Source of the DNA: Nitrospinaceae bacterium
Lineage (GTDB): Bacteria; Nitrospinota; Nitrospinia; Nitrospinales; VA-1
DNA: 64,000 nt
NCBI GenBank assembly: GCA_021604505.1
Contig: BQJC01000001.1
Coordinates: 124,001 to 188,000, forward strand
Direction: 5' to 3'
A program made the translations under genes and the position numbers. The notes beneath the pieces were generated by a model. The model was not told the origin of the DNA and ran no database searches. It saw nothing but the letters and a program-made list of their open reading frames with translations. Below are positions 50,095 to 59,040 of the stretch, piece after piece (position 1 is the stretch's first letter; every line of letters begins with the position of its first letter).

Positions 50095-50406
50095 CTACTC
50101 GTCGATGCTGGACGTGAATCGATAGGCTTTTACAATATTATTTTCATCAAACAAAATCACCAGATCTTTTGATTTGGTCTCGGCGAATAAATAATACTTG
50201 TCAAGCTGGTAGGTCCACATGGTGTGAGAGTTTTCAACGCCCTCCTTATATGGAACTCCAAACCAGTCAAGGATTTCCGACTGGGTGGTCACGTTGTTTT
50301 GGATGTTCTGCACTTTATCACTGGAAAAATCTTTTCCCATCGAACCGCATCCGACCGCCCAAAAAAGAATCAGAAGGGTGCCTAAACTCTGTAAGGATTT
50401 CTTCAT
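50095..50406 (-). CDS. BamE/SmpA-like small lipoprotein
   Basis: 103 residues. MKKSLQSLGTLLILFWAVGC is a lipoprotein signal with an AVGC lipobox. The mature domain (FSSDKVQNIQNNVTTQSEILDWFGVPYKEGVENSHTMWTYQLDKYYL) has the pattern I-x-x-x-x-T-T-x-x-E-I-x-x-x-F-G-x-P and W-x-Y of the BamE/OmlA fold. True BamE belongs to the outer-membrane barrel assembly machine; this could be a paralogue, as many lipoproteins share the fold. It is 49 bases upstream of the Gph-like gene on the same strand. Confidence 0.8.
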   Translation of the reverse strand: MKKSLQSLGTLLILFWAVGCGSMGKDFSSDKVQNIQNNVTTQSEILDWFGVPYKEGVENSHTMWTYQLDKYYLFAETKSKDLVILFDENNIVKAYRFTSSIDE

Positions 50407-50974
50407 ACTGTTCCTCCTCGCGAAAAACTGATGGCTTTAATAATCAGGGTGATATATGCGGATGATCGAGGTTTGATCAACAAGTTGGATTGGCGAAATC
50501 CAGTTTACCAAAAACCTCAAAAAAATAAAACGCTAACTGTAAAAAAAACATGTCTGCATTTTCCAGTGCTTTGAATTTTAGAAGTATTACAAGCACATGA
50601 GTTCGCTCCGAAGTTTTACAGTTAATAAAACTTAAAAAAATGCGCCGATGTGATCTGGGTCCTTGGGGCGGCGAGCGGCATCTGAAACAATTTTAGGGTT
50701 CCGGAAAAATACCCGGAATTTGGGGTATTCGAAAAACCTTGTATTACCATAAGTGATTTATATTACAAAAAATTATATTGAAGTTTAAACAAAATAAATA
50801 TAAGTTTCAAATTGAATCTCGGCATAGCGATAACTGGAATAATTGGAAAAATGAAGCGGATTAGAGGATGAGTCCATAGGTGGTTACTCATCCGGTAAAG
50901 CCTTTGTTGCTGGTCGTTTGTGTCGTGTTGACGGATTTATTTATGCCATCAGAAATCAACTTTAGGAAGCCGTT
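50407..50974. other. 568-base AT-rich intergenic region
   Basis: No gene is seen. TAACTGTAAAA (50534-50544) and its exact complement TTTTACAGTTA (50614-50624) lie 69 bases apart. AATACCC/GGGTATT forms a hairpin at 50708-50729. The stretch 50750-50830 is extremely AT-rich and may hold the promoter of the pentahaem cytochrome gene, but no box pair is convincing. A weak CCGGTAAAG segment and TTGACG (about 50928) are nearby. Confidence 0.4.
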
Positions 50975-52903
50975 ATGAGAAATACAACCCGCATAATGAA
51001 GTCATTTTTGATTCCGTTAATACTAGCAGCATCTATTTCATTGTTTTTTGCCTCCTGTATAAAAATGGGGCAAAGCCCTGGCTCCGGGGATTCCATGAAA
51101 GCGGAAAAATCCTCTGAAGCGATGGTCAAGAACCTTGCGCCCGAAGACACCGAAACAAAAGATCAGACCGGGGAAGCAAAGGAAGAGTCCAACGAAAAAC
51201 CGGCCGCCGGTGGAGATGAGCAAAAAGACATCGCTCTTAAAGCTGCTGCGGACCATGAGGCACTTTTTGCCGAGAACCGTTACCCATCCGCCGCGACCTG
51301 CGGAACCTGTCATCCTAAGCACTATAAGGAGTGGTCGGTTTCTTCGCATGCGTACGCTCAGCTCAGCCCGGTCTACATGTCTCTCAACAGCGAGATCAAC
51401 GAACTGACCAGTGGAACCGACGGAGACTTTTGTCTGCGTTGCCACAGTCCCATTGGGGCCAATCTGGGAGAATCGCCTTTCATTTCCAATTTGAAGCGTC
51501 ACCCCACGTCCCGAGAAGGCATCACCTGTGTGGTCTGTCATCGTCTGAACAAAAATTATAATAAACGCAGTGGACGGCTGGCGCTGGAAGAAGGCGGTTT
51601 GCTCAAACCGATCTATGGCCCAGAGGGAAATAAGGAATTGGCACGGGTCCTTGACAACACCGACCAATACCGGGTGGTGACGGAGGACGGCAAGCCGGGT
51701 CGTAAAATCCACACGGAAGCCAAAAAATTTGCTTCCATTTCCGATCCCGTTTTTTGCGGGACCTGTCACGACGTGACCCTGCTGAACGGGTTTCGCCTTG
51801 AAGAAGCCTTCAGCGAATACCGGCTGTCGCCGGCGGCAAAAAAGGGCGTGACCTGCCAGGACTGTCACATGGGCAAGGTTGAGGGCGTTCCTTCCGGTTA
51901 TCATGAAGGGCCGGCAGCCATGGTTGGCGGCAAACCCACTAAGAAACGAAAAATCACGTCGCACTTTTTTGCGGGACCGGATTATTCCATTGTTCATCCG
52001 GGAATTTTTCCCCACAACACCGCCGCCCAGGAATTGGCCACCATGGAAGAATGGTTGCAGTTCGATCACAAGGCCGGGTGGGGCACCGATGAGTTCGAAG
52101 ATAACGTTCCCGAGGACGCCAAATTTCCACTGCGTTGGGAATCTGTGGACGACCGTTACGATGCGCGGGAAATTCTGGACCATCAATTCGAACGTTTGGA
52201 GTGGGCCCGCGAAAGGCGGTTGGAAGTCCTGCGTAATGGATATTTCCTGGGTGAAGTCGTCACTCAGAAGAGCGACCTGGACGGCATTCGCTTTAAAGTG
52301 AAAGTGCAAAACCTGACCGACGGACACAATGTTCCCACGGGGTTTACCGGCGAACGTTTGGTCTGGTTGTATGTGAAGGTGATGGATCCTTCCGGAAAAG
52401 TGATCTTTGAATCGGGTGATCTCGACCCGAACATGGACGTTAGAGATCACGAATCCTCCTATGTTCACAGCGGAGATGTGCCTCTCGACACGCAATTATT
52501 TGACCTTCGATCCCGGTTTGTGGTGCAGAATATCCGCGGTACCGTGCGTGAAAGAATCATTCCCATCCCTTATCCAGTCATCACCATTCCTTTTGTTCGC
52601 CCTTCGATTCAATCCCTGGTTTTTTCGGGGGAGCCGACCACCGAACGTGTTCACAGAAGGGGGATCGAGCCACTAGGATCCCGCTGGGCAAAATATAAGA
52701 TAAAAGAAGAAGCCTTAACGGGCAAAGGATCCTATAAGGCGGTGGTGGAGCTGAAAGCTGCGATGGTTCCTGCCAATTTGATCGGCGCGATTCAAGGGCG
52801 TGGTTTTGATTATGGCATGAGCGCGCGCGAAGTCGTGGACGGTGTGGTCGCCGGACACGAGGTCCTTTATAAAAAAGAAATTGCCCTTGAAGTGACCGAG
52901 TGA
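50975..52903 (+). CDS. Pentahaem c-type cytochrome lipoprotein
   Basis: 642 residues. The N-terminus has a hydrophobic stretch ending FASC, a probable lipobox, then an acidic linker. Five CxxCH haem sites start at Cys109 (CGTCH), 153 (CLRCH), 185 (CVVCH), 261 (CGTCH) and 294 (CQDCH), the spacing of cytochrome c-554-type domains; several nearby histidines can be distal ligands. The C-terminal 300 residues lack haem sites and are beta-rich (FKVKVQNLTDGHNVPTGFTGERLVWLYVKVMD), a separate domain. Start supported by AGGAAG. It is followed by an outer-membrane barrel gene, suggesting electron transfer at the outer membrane. Confidence 0.92.
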   Translation: MRNTTRIMKSFLIPLILAASISLFFASCIKMGQSPGSGDSMKAEKSSEAMVKNLAPEDTETKDQTGEAKEESNEKPAAGGDEQKDIALKAAADHEALFAENRYPSAATCGTCHPKHYKEWSVSSHAYAQLSPVYMSLNSEINELTSGTDGDFCLRCHSPIGANLGESPFISNLKRHPTSREGITCVVCHRLNKNYNKRSGRLALEEGGLLKPIYGPEGNKELARVLDNTDQYRVVTEDGKPGRKIHTEAKKFASISDPVFCGTCHDVTLLNGFRLEEAFSEYRLSPAAKKGVTCQDCHMGKVEGVPSGYHEGPAAMVGGKPTKKRKITSHFFAGPDYSIVHPGIFPHNTAAQELATMEEWLQFDHKAGWGTDEFEDNVPEDAKFPLRWESVDDRYDAREILDHQFERLEWARERRLEVLRNGYFLGEVVTQKSDLDGIRFKVKVQNLTDGHNVPTGFTGERLVWLYVKVMDPSGKVIFESGDLDPNMDVRDHESSYVHSGDVPLDTQLFDLRSRFVVQNIRGTVRERIIPIPYPVITIPFVRPSIQSLVFSGEPTTERVHRRGIEPLGSRWAKYKIKEEALTGKGSYKAVVELKAAMVPANLIGAIQGRGFDYGMSAREVVDGVVAGHEVLYKKEIALEVTE

Positions 52904-52968
52904 TCTTCCCGTCCTCAAGGTTTTAATAACCGCGAAAATTGCATCGCTTCCCAAGAGTGGCCGCGCAT

Positions 52969-54417
52969 ATGAAAAAACTGTGTAAGACCCGGTTCCCCCT
53001 GCTCGACATCATTCCATTTTTTCTTTTCATTGTGTGCTTGATTTTGTCAGGGGCGGCCTCCGCTTTCGGTGGATGGTTGTATCCTTTGGGGGAAACCACC
53101 GACACACCGCGGTTTTCCGATGAACGGGTGCAATTGAAATCGCCTTCGGATACAGGAAACCGTCCGCCGCTCATTTATGAGGGAGGCGATCTTTTTCTGG
53201 GAACCGGAAATCTTTACGAAGGGTTCGAGACCCCTTGGGGAGCCGTCTGGCAGCCTCAGTTATGGATCTTCGCCACCATGCGTTCCGCAGTTTATTATTT
53301 TGATGACGGGGTTCAAAGCCCTTCGGCGGAGTGGGGAAACCGACTGGATATTTATGCCAACCTGCAGTTGACGGGAACCGAAAAAATCATTCTCGGCATG
53401 CGTCCTCTCGACAGGAACCGTCTGGACCGGTTTTCGCGGGTCACCTTCAATGATAATCGCGGGGGGAACGAAGCCGAGTTTAATGCCGATATACGGACTT
53501 TATTTTTTGAAGGGGATTTAGGAAGCCTCTTCCCAGGTCTCGATCCGGGTGGGTATAAAAAGCTGGACTATGGTTTCACTGTCGGGCGGCAGTTGTTGCT
53601 TTTTCAGGAAGGCATTCTGTTGAATGACGAAATAGATGCAGTGGGGCTGGTCCGAAATAACATCCGCCTTCCAGGCGTGAGCAATTTGCGCACCTCGCTT
53701 CTTTATGGGTGGAACGAAGTGGGACGCAGTAGTGCCGTCAACGTGAACGACACCAGCACGAACATATTTGGGATGTTCAATTCTGCAGACACCTACTTTA
53801 CGACGATAAATCTGGATCTTATCTATACGAAAGATGCCAATGAACAAACCGATGAGGATGCCTTTTATGTCGGATTGTCCGCCATCCAGCGGATCGGTCA
53901 TTTCAACACAGCATTTCGTGTCAACACGTCCTTTTCCGAAGGGGCCAACAGCGCTCAGGTGGGAAATGGAACTCTGCTTTCCTCGGAAATTTCATTCACG
54001 CCGCGATCCTCCGATGACGTGGTTTACCTCAATACGTTTGTTTCGGCAGGGAATTTCACCCAGGCAGGCCGCGAACCGGTGGTTGGCGGACCCTTGGGCG
54101 CGTTAGGAATTCTGTTTGCCTCCCCAAGCCTTGGAAATTTTGGCTCAGAGCTCAACAGCTTTGCCGATGACGTGGTGGGGTTCGCCTTAGGGTATGAAGC
54201 GTTCTGGCAAAATCACCGCCGCAGTCTGACCCTGGAAGTGGCCGGCAGAAAGGACATCACCGCCAGTGGAAACGGTTTCGATGACATAGCCGTGGGTTTT
54301 GAATTTCGGCAGCGGTTATTACACCGGCTTCAATTGCAAATAGACGGACACTACGCTTTCCAGGAATCCCGCGACAACGGGTTCGGGGGGCGCACCGAGT
54401 TATTATACCAGTTTTGA
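52969..54417 (+). CDS. Outer-membrane beta-barrel linked to multihaem cytochrome
   Basis: 482 residues from the ATG at 52969. A signal sequence (FPLLDIIPFFLFIVCLILSGAASA) is followed by many alternating amphipathic strands with aromatic girdles (DIYANLQLTGTEKIILGMRPL, LDYGFTVGRQLLLFQEGILLNDEIDAVGLVRN) and a C-terminal ELLYQF, the outer-membrane barrel signature with terminal Phe. It is too short for MtrB (about 700 residues). It lies 65 bases after the pentahaem lipoprotein gene. A porin-cytochrome conduit is possible, but a plain porin encoded nearby is equally compatible. Confidence 0.82.
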   Translation: MKKLCKTRFPLLDIIPFFLFIVCLILSGAASAFGGWLYPLGETTDTPRFSDERVQLKSPSDTGNRPPLIYEGGDLFLGTGNLYEGFETPWGAVWQPQLWIFATMRSAVYYFDDGVQSPSAEWGNRLDIYANLQLTGTEKIILGMRPLDRNRLDRFSRVTFNDNRGGNEAEFNADIRTLFFEGDLGSLFPGLDPGGYKKLDYGFTVGRQLLLFQEGILLNDEIDAVGLVRNNIRLPGVSNLRTSLLYGWNEVGRSSAVNVNDTSTNIFGMFNSADTYFTTINLDLIYTKDANEQTDEDAFYVGLSAIQRIGHFNTAFRVNTSFSEGANSAQVGNGTLLSSEISFTPRSSDDVVYLNTFVSAGNFTQAGREPVVGGPLGALGILFASPSLGNFGSELNSFADDVVGFALGYEAFWQNHRRSLTLEVAGRKDITASGNGFDDIAVGFEFRQRLLHRLQLQIDGHYAFQESRDNGFGGRTELLYQF

Positions 54418-54495
54418 CCCCGCCCCTCCCAGTCATCTAACCTGCGGAAAATAGATTTGAACTAAGATCCAGTTTAAAAACGTATCGTTCGGATT

Positions 54496-55482
54496 CTACT
54501 TGTAGTCTCCCTTGGCGGGGAGCAATTTTCCAACCTCCGCAGTCAAATCTTTTCCTTGGATCGCGTCCACTAATTTAAGAGCATTTTCCCGAGTGGGCGA
54601 GGCGATCAAAGCCGCGGCTTCGGGGATGCTTTTGACGGCGGAAAGAGCCGCCTTGGCGTTTTCGGCTCTTTTATTCTGTGCTTTTGTGTATTTGGGTTCT
54701 TTGGATTTTGATTGCGCTTCCGCGGCGGAAACCAGCGCGGCGGCATGACCGGTCACAAAGAGCTCGGCTTGTTCTTTTGGGGTCATTTCCGCATTGGTGG
54801 ACCGGTTGGGAGGGTAATAGCGGTGGCGAACGGAGCCTTGCGAATATTTGACCAACTCGAAATCAGGGTTGATGGGATGGCCGGCTCCCAGCATTTTAGC
54901 CAAGGTGTCGCCTGTGAGATCAGGATGCGCCAGACCGTGGCAGGTCATACAGTTTTCAGCCACCTGGTACTTCATGTTCGGCCAGATCAACCCGGCGGAT
55001 CTAGATTTTTCAAATCGTTGTTTCTTATGCTCAGGCGTTTCCTGGTCGCGTTTGATATTTTTTCCACCGTAATTGTCGTGGATGGCGAGCCACTCGGAGG
55101 ATGCACCATGACAACTTTCGCAGGAGTTGCCTGATCTGGCGACCGCTTTGGATTCAGCATTTTTTTGTTCCAGGGTGTAATGACAAAGAGAGCAGGCTTT
55201 ATTTCTTTTCATTCTCTTTTGTCCGCCAACCGCGGCAAGAATTTTTTTGGGAGAGGGTTTACTTTTGTCCTTAGGTTCTCTGTGGGCCGTGCGGTACGAC
55301 GTGTAGTGTTTGGTTTTTTCCCAAACTTCATTCTCAGCGTCGTGGCATTCCTGGCACACTTTGGCCCCCTGAAAAAAGGGTTCGGCGGTAGCCTGGGCCG
55401 GTGAAACTGTTAAAACTCCGGTCAGGATCAAGAAAGAAAAAAAGGTGAAAAAAAGATGGTTCAGAGCGCGGTTCCCGTTCAT
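54496..55482 (-). CDS. Periplasmic tetrahaem cytochrome (c-554-like)
   Basis: 328 residues. A signal peptide (LFFTFFSFLILTGVLTVSPAQATA) precedes four CxxCH haem sites at Cys43 (CQECH), 97 (CSLCH), 121 (CESCH) and 178 (CMTCH), the number and spacing of cytochrome c-554-type proteins. The C-terminal third is an Ala/Lys-rich helical tail without haem (AQSKSKEPKYTKAQNKRAENAKAALSAVK). AAGGGG before the ATG is a good ribosome-binding site. It is convergent with the barrel gene and could shuttle electrons to the pentahaem lipoprotein (inference). Confidence 0.92.
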   Translation of the reverse strand: MNGNRALNHLFFTFFSFLILTGVLTVSPAQATAEPFFQGAKVCQECHDAENEVWEKTKHYTSYRTAHREPKDKSKPSPKKILAAVGGQKRMKRNKACSLCHYTLEQKNAESKAVARSGNSCESCHGASSEWLAIHDNYGGKNIKRDQETPEHKKQRFEKSRSAGLIWPNMKYQVAENCMTCHGLAHPDLTGDTLAKMLGAGHPINPDFELVKYSQGSVRHRYYPPNRSTNAEMTPKEQAELFVTGHAAALVSAAEAQSKSKEPKYTKAQNKRAENAKAALSAVKSIPEAAALIASPTRENALKLVDAIQGKDLTAEVGKLLPAKGDYK

Positions 55483-55792
55483 TGCAACCCCTTTACCCGA
55501 AATGATTTAACTCAAATTTATTGTAATTAATTATCTCATAAATCTTATGGAATTATTGATAAATTTAAGGATTGCAGGGGGAAAATTTTAGCCAAAAAAG
55601 TTCCGTTCAATACCTATTGGGAAAGCCCGATTTTATAATTAGCGGGTTTGTCGGAGGTTTCGATTTAAGAACTGTTTTCAGGCAAACCGGGCCAGAAAAA
55701 ATCAAAAAATTGAGCAGGTTATCGAGAGAAAGAGGGCACTCTTATTTTCATCCGAGGATAAATTTTTATTCTCACAACGTTTAAACCGTGCG
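55483..55792. other. 310-base intergenic region upstream of the tetrahaem cytochrome gene
   Basis: AT-rich. It should contain the cytochrome promoter on the minus strand, where TACAAT (55525-55520) is a possible -10, but no matching -35 is clear. A 70-codon plus-strand frame (55572-55784) has no ribosome-binding site or family and is judged spurious. Confidence 0.4.
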
Positions 55793-56803
55793 TTAATTTT
55801 TGATCGTCTTGTATTCGTTCAGGATAGTCTGAGCTTCTGTGTGGGAATGGACCGGCATGCGCGGACCCATGTGAGTGACCACTTGGGCGGCGCAGTAGGC
55901 TCCAAGAATAGCGGATTCCTTCAAGTTAAAACCCTGGATCATTCCGTGAAGCGCGCCCGCGGCGTATAGATCTCCTGCCCCGGTCGTGTCCACAGGCGTA
56001 ATGGGAAAAACTCCGACCGTTTCCATAGTATTTATGTTGCTATTGCCCACCCAGGAGCCCTTGGACCCCAGAGTCATAAATACGGTGTTGGCCATTCTGC
56101 GGAGGGCTTCGAACGCGTCTTCGGGATTGTCTGTATCGGTCATCGCCAGCGCTTCCACCTCGTTGCAGAAAAGAACATCGACATTCCAGCGGATGAAGTC
56201 ACTCAAGCTTTCCTTAAAAGTATTGACGACAAACGCATCGCTCAGGGTAAATGCTACGGGAACCCCGTCGGATTTTGCGATTTCAGCCATTTTCAAGGCA
56301 GCATTTCGTGTTTCATCCCCCGTCCATAGATAGCCTTCGATGTATATCATTTTGGCATTGCGGACGATGGTCTCATCGACATTATCCGGGTGAAGGGAAG
56401 CAGAAATTCCCAGGTGGGTGAGCATGGTGCGTTCGGTGTCGGGAGTGACAAGGACGACGCAGGTTCCGGTCCCGTGATTTTCCGATCCGGTACCGGGAAA
56501 GCCGACCCCGCACACTTTCATGTCCTTCGTGTAATGCTGCCCGTAGTTGTCATTGGCGACTCGGCCAAGATAATATGCATGGCTTCCCAGGACACTGATT
56601 CCATGCACGGTGTTGGCCGCCGAACCGCCGGAGGAAATCTTGGTCGGTTTGCCTGAAAGGGAGTTTAAAACCTCCGTCTGTTCTTGCGAGGTAGATAATT
56701 TCATTCCCCCCTTGATCAGAGATTGCTCCTCAATGAAAGAATCCTCCACCAGGATTTCAATATCCACCAGAGCATTGCCGATTCCCACCAAGTCGTAATT
56801 CAT
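55793..56803 (-). CDS. PfkB-family sugar/nucleoside kinase, adenosine kinase-like
   Basis: 336 residues. The ribokinase/PfkB signatures are intact: YDLVGIGNALVDIEI at the start, ISSGGSAANTVHGISVLG (substrate and Gly-Gly hinge) and the C-terminal DTTGAGDLYAAGALHGMIQG with catalytic Asp and anion hole. The overall pattern matches the bacterial adenosine-kinase-like branch, which phosphorylates a nucleoside or sugar with ATP. Substrate cannot be fixed from sequence alone. The gene stands alone. Confidence 0.88.
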   Translation of the reverse strand: MNYDLVGIGNALVDIEILVEDSFIEEQSLIKGGMKLSTSQEQTEVLNSLSGKPTKISSGGSAANTVHGISVLGSHAYYLGRVANDNYGQHYTKDMKVCGVGFPGTGSENHGTGTCVVLVTPDTERTMLTHLGISASLHPDNVDETIVRNAKMIYIEGYLWTGDETRNAALKMAEIAKSDGVPVAFTLSDAFVVNTFKESLSDFIRWNVDVLFCNEVEALAMTDTDNPEDAFEALRRMANTVFMTLGSKGSWVGNSNINTMETVGVFPITPVDTTGAGDLYAAGALHGMIQGFNLKESAILGAYCAAQVVTHMGPRMPVHSHTEAQTILNEYKTIKN

Positions 56804-56840
56804 AGATCGTTTAACTCAGAAAAGTTTAAAAATCATTCGA

Positions 56841-57368
56841 CTAAGGGTTTCCCCGCGATTCCGATTGCTTACGGGAAAACATCTTATAAGCCAGAACCAA
56901 AAACACAGCCACAGCCGACAGAAAAAACGAGGCTCCCGAAACCTGCGCCACCAACCCCACCGCTTCCTTGGCATCATGAGTGGAACCCATACCCGGCGCT
57001 AAAGCTGCGGCCCATAACCAGAACACGCCATAGCCGAGACTGCCGAATCCGCTGAAAAGGGAAACGCCCAGTTGAATTTTAGGATGGAAGTGGAGCCATG
57101 CCGCAAGCAGGGAAAAGGCGATGGCGATCACGCCCATGGTTTGGGAGTGCAGGTGCGCCCGTTTCATATAGACCCAGGACTTTTTCACCACCGCATCTTT
57201 TTTATCCTGTTTTCCCTCATACTTTTCCGTGAATACCGCATCCGCTTCGGCTTTCAAATATCCTTTTACATCATCCTCGCAACACCCGAAGGAAAGCCCA
57301 AGAGAGCCGCCAAATAAAATCGCGACCATTGAAATAAGGATCCCATATTTTACATGCGCGATATCCAT
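56841..57368 (-). CDS. Four-helix membrane protein of unknown function
   Basis: 175 residues from the ATG at 57368, with GGAGAGG upstream. Four membrane segments are visible (about 8-30, 82-99, 106-128, 141-163). A conserved-looking RAHLHSQTMGVIAIAFSLLAAWLHFHP motif with three histidines lies at the second helix and could bind metal or haem. A Cys-Cys pair (FGCCEDD) sits at the first helix exit. Nothing in the flanks explains it. I do not recognise the family. Confidence 0.7.
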   Translation of the reverse strand: MDIAHVKYGILISMVAILFGGSLGLSFGCCEDDVKGYLKAEADAVFTEKYEGKQDKKDAVVKKSWVYMKRAHLHSQTMGVIAIAFSLLAAWLHFHPKIQLGVSLFSGFGSLGYGVFWLWAAALAPGMGSTHDAKEAVGLVAQVSGASFFLSAVAVFLVLAYKMFSRKQSESRGNP

Positions 57369-57522
57369 CGTTTTTATCCTCTCCAAAAAAAGCGGTATTA
57401 TAGCATCTTTGTAAAAACAACTGGTTTTTCCTCGCGGATTTTTCTAAAACAGTTCCTGAAAATGACGATCTCCCTTATACTGTGATGAGACCGCAAATTA
57501 GATTTTAGTCCTGTTATTTTTT

Positions 57523-59025
57523 ATGAAGGGTCACGATATTAAAAAAAAGTATTTATTTCCTCTTGTTATTATCACAGTCCTTCTTTTCCCCCTATCCCCA
57601 TCACAGGCTGAGCCGGAAATTGGCAAAGTCCGCGGGTTCCATCAAGCGGTCGAAAAAATCCTGACCCATCCCTGCCTGAAGAAAAAGAACTACGGGGTCG
57701 AAATATTTTCTCTGGACAGGCATGAGATTCTTTTTCAGGTTCGAAAGGATAAGAAATTTATTCCAGCATCTAATCTGAAGCTGATCACTACGGCCGCGGC
57801 ACTCAAGCACCTGGGTCCCGACTACCGGTTTTCCACCCGCCTGTTCACGACGGGAAGGTTGGAAGGCGATACTCTCTACGGAGATTTGTATATCAAGGGT
57901 TACGGAGATCCAAAATTGGTCACGGAGCAGATGTGGCTTCTGGTCAACGAATTGGAAAATCTCCCGCTGCGCAAAATCGTCGGCAACATCATCGCGGACG
58001 ATTCTTATTTTGATTCGATTCTGCGCGTCAAAACCTGGGAACAACCAGGGGGAGCCGAAGCTTACAACGCTCCTTTGGGAGCCCTTTCCTTCAATTTTAA
58101 TACCGTCACCGTTTATGTGTCTCCGGGAGACGGGTCCGGCGATAAACCTCGGATCATTGTGGAGCCGGACACGCAATACCTTAAAATCAACAACCGCACC
58201 CGGACTTTGCCGAATGGCAAAAGGGGCCGGTTGACGGTGCACCGGATGGACCGGGGGGATTACGATGAAATTTCCATAACCGGAAAAATATCAAAAAGCC
58301 GTCCGCGCGCAAGGTATTTTGTCAACATAACCGATCCCACAAAATACACCGTCAGTGTGTTCAAGGAGTATCTCGCCCGTGTGGGCATCCAGTTTGTAGG
58401 GGAAACCGTTCTGGGAACCGTTCCAAAAGGAGCCAGGCTCCTGGTCAACCACAAATCCGAACCGCTCGCTCTGGCGCTTCGGGGGCTGAACAAATTCAGC
58501 AACAACTTTGTCGCCGAACAAATTGTGAAAACTATGGCGGCGGAGCAGTTCGGTCCACCGGGGACTACGGAAAAAGGTTTAAAAATAATTCACCAATACA
58601 TGCAATCTTTGGGCTTTCAGGCCGGTCGTTTTAAGATCGTGGACGGCTCCGGTCTCTCTAGGCAGAACCGCTTGACGGCCAACCAAATCGTCAAGGTATT
58701 GGACGATGTGAGGGAAGATTTGAGTATTTTTCCGGAGTTCATCTCGGCTCTGGGGGTGATGGGGGTCGATGGCAACGTTCGCAAGCGAATGAACGGGGTG
58801 GAAGAGTCTCAAAAAGCCCGCGTGAAAACTGGAACCTTAAACTCCGTCAGCTCTCTTTCAGGGTACTTTCAATCACTCGATGGGGAGCGGTTCGCTTTTT
58901 CTATTCTGATGAACGATTTGAAATGCCATAATGGGCAGGCCTTGAAAATTCAGGACAGGATTGTCCGGGAAGGGTTGCGGTTCAACAGGGGAAATAAAAT
59001 ACAGGATAAACGTTCCAGGCCTTGA
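57523..59025 (+). CDS. dacB: D-alanyl-D-alanine carboxypeptidase/endopeptidase (PBP4, S13)
   Basis: 500 residues with a signal peptide (YLFPLVIITVLLFPLSPSQA). The penicillin-binding triad is complete: Ser83-x-x-Lys86 (PASNLKLITTAAAL), Ser326-Asn-Asn (KFSNNFVAEQ) and Lys435-Thr-Gly (RVKTGTLNSVSSLSGY), with the long insertion between the first two motifs typical of S13 enzymes. It trims or opens peptidoglycan cross-links in the periplasm. A TATACT box about 40 bases upstream is a possible promoter -10. Confidence 0.94.
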   Translation: MKGHDIKKKYLFPLVIITVLLFPLSPSQAEPEIGKVRGFHQAVEKILTHPCLKKKNYGVEIFSLDRHEILFQVRKDKKFIPASNLKLITTAAALKHLGPDYRFSTRLFTTGRLEGDTLYGDLYIKGYGDPKLVTEQMWLLVNELENLPLRKIVGNIIADDSYFDSILRVKTWEQPGGAEAYNAPLGALSFNFNTVTVYVSPGDGSGDKPRIIVEPDTQYLKINNRTRTLPNGKRGRLTVHRMDRGDYDEISITGKISKSRPRARYFVNITDPTKYTVSVFKEYLARVGIQFVGETVLGTVPKGARLLVNHKSEPLALALRGLNKFSNNFVAEQIVKTMAAEQFGPPGTTEKGLKIIHQYMQSLGFQAGRFKIVDGSGLSRQNRLTANQIVKVLDDVREDLSIFPEFISALGVMGVDGNVRKRMNGVEESQKARVKTGTLNSVSSLSGYFQSLDGERFAFSILMNDLKCHNGQALKIQDRIVREGLRFNRGNKIQDKRSRP

Positions 59026-59040
59026 GTGAATTATTTTTTA

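Noticed and set aside
51038-52495. 485-codon minus-strand open frame
   Set aside because: Antisense to the pentahaem cytochrome gene, whose haem motifs and signal sequence are unmistakable.
55572-55784. 70-codon plus-strand frame between two minus-strand genes
   Set aside because: TTG start without ribosome-binding site, no recognisable family, no signal of coding bias.
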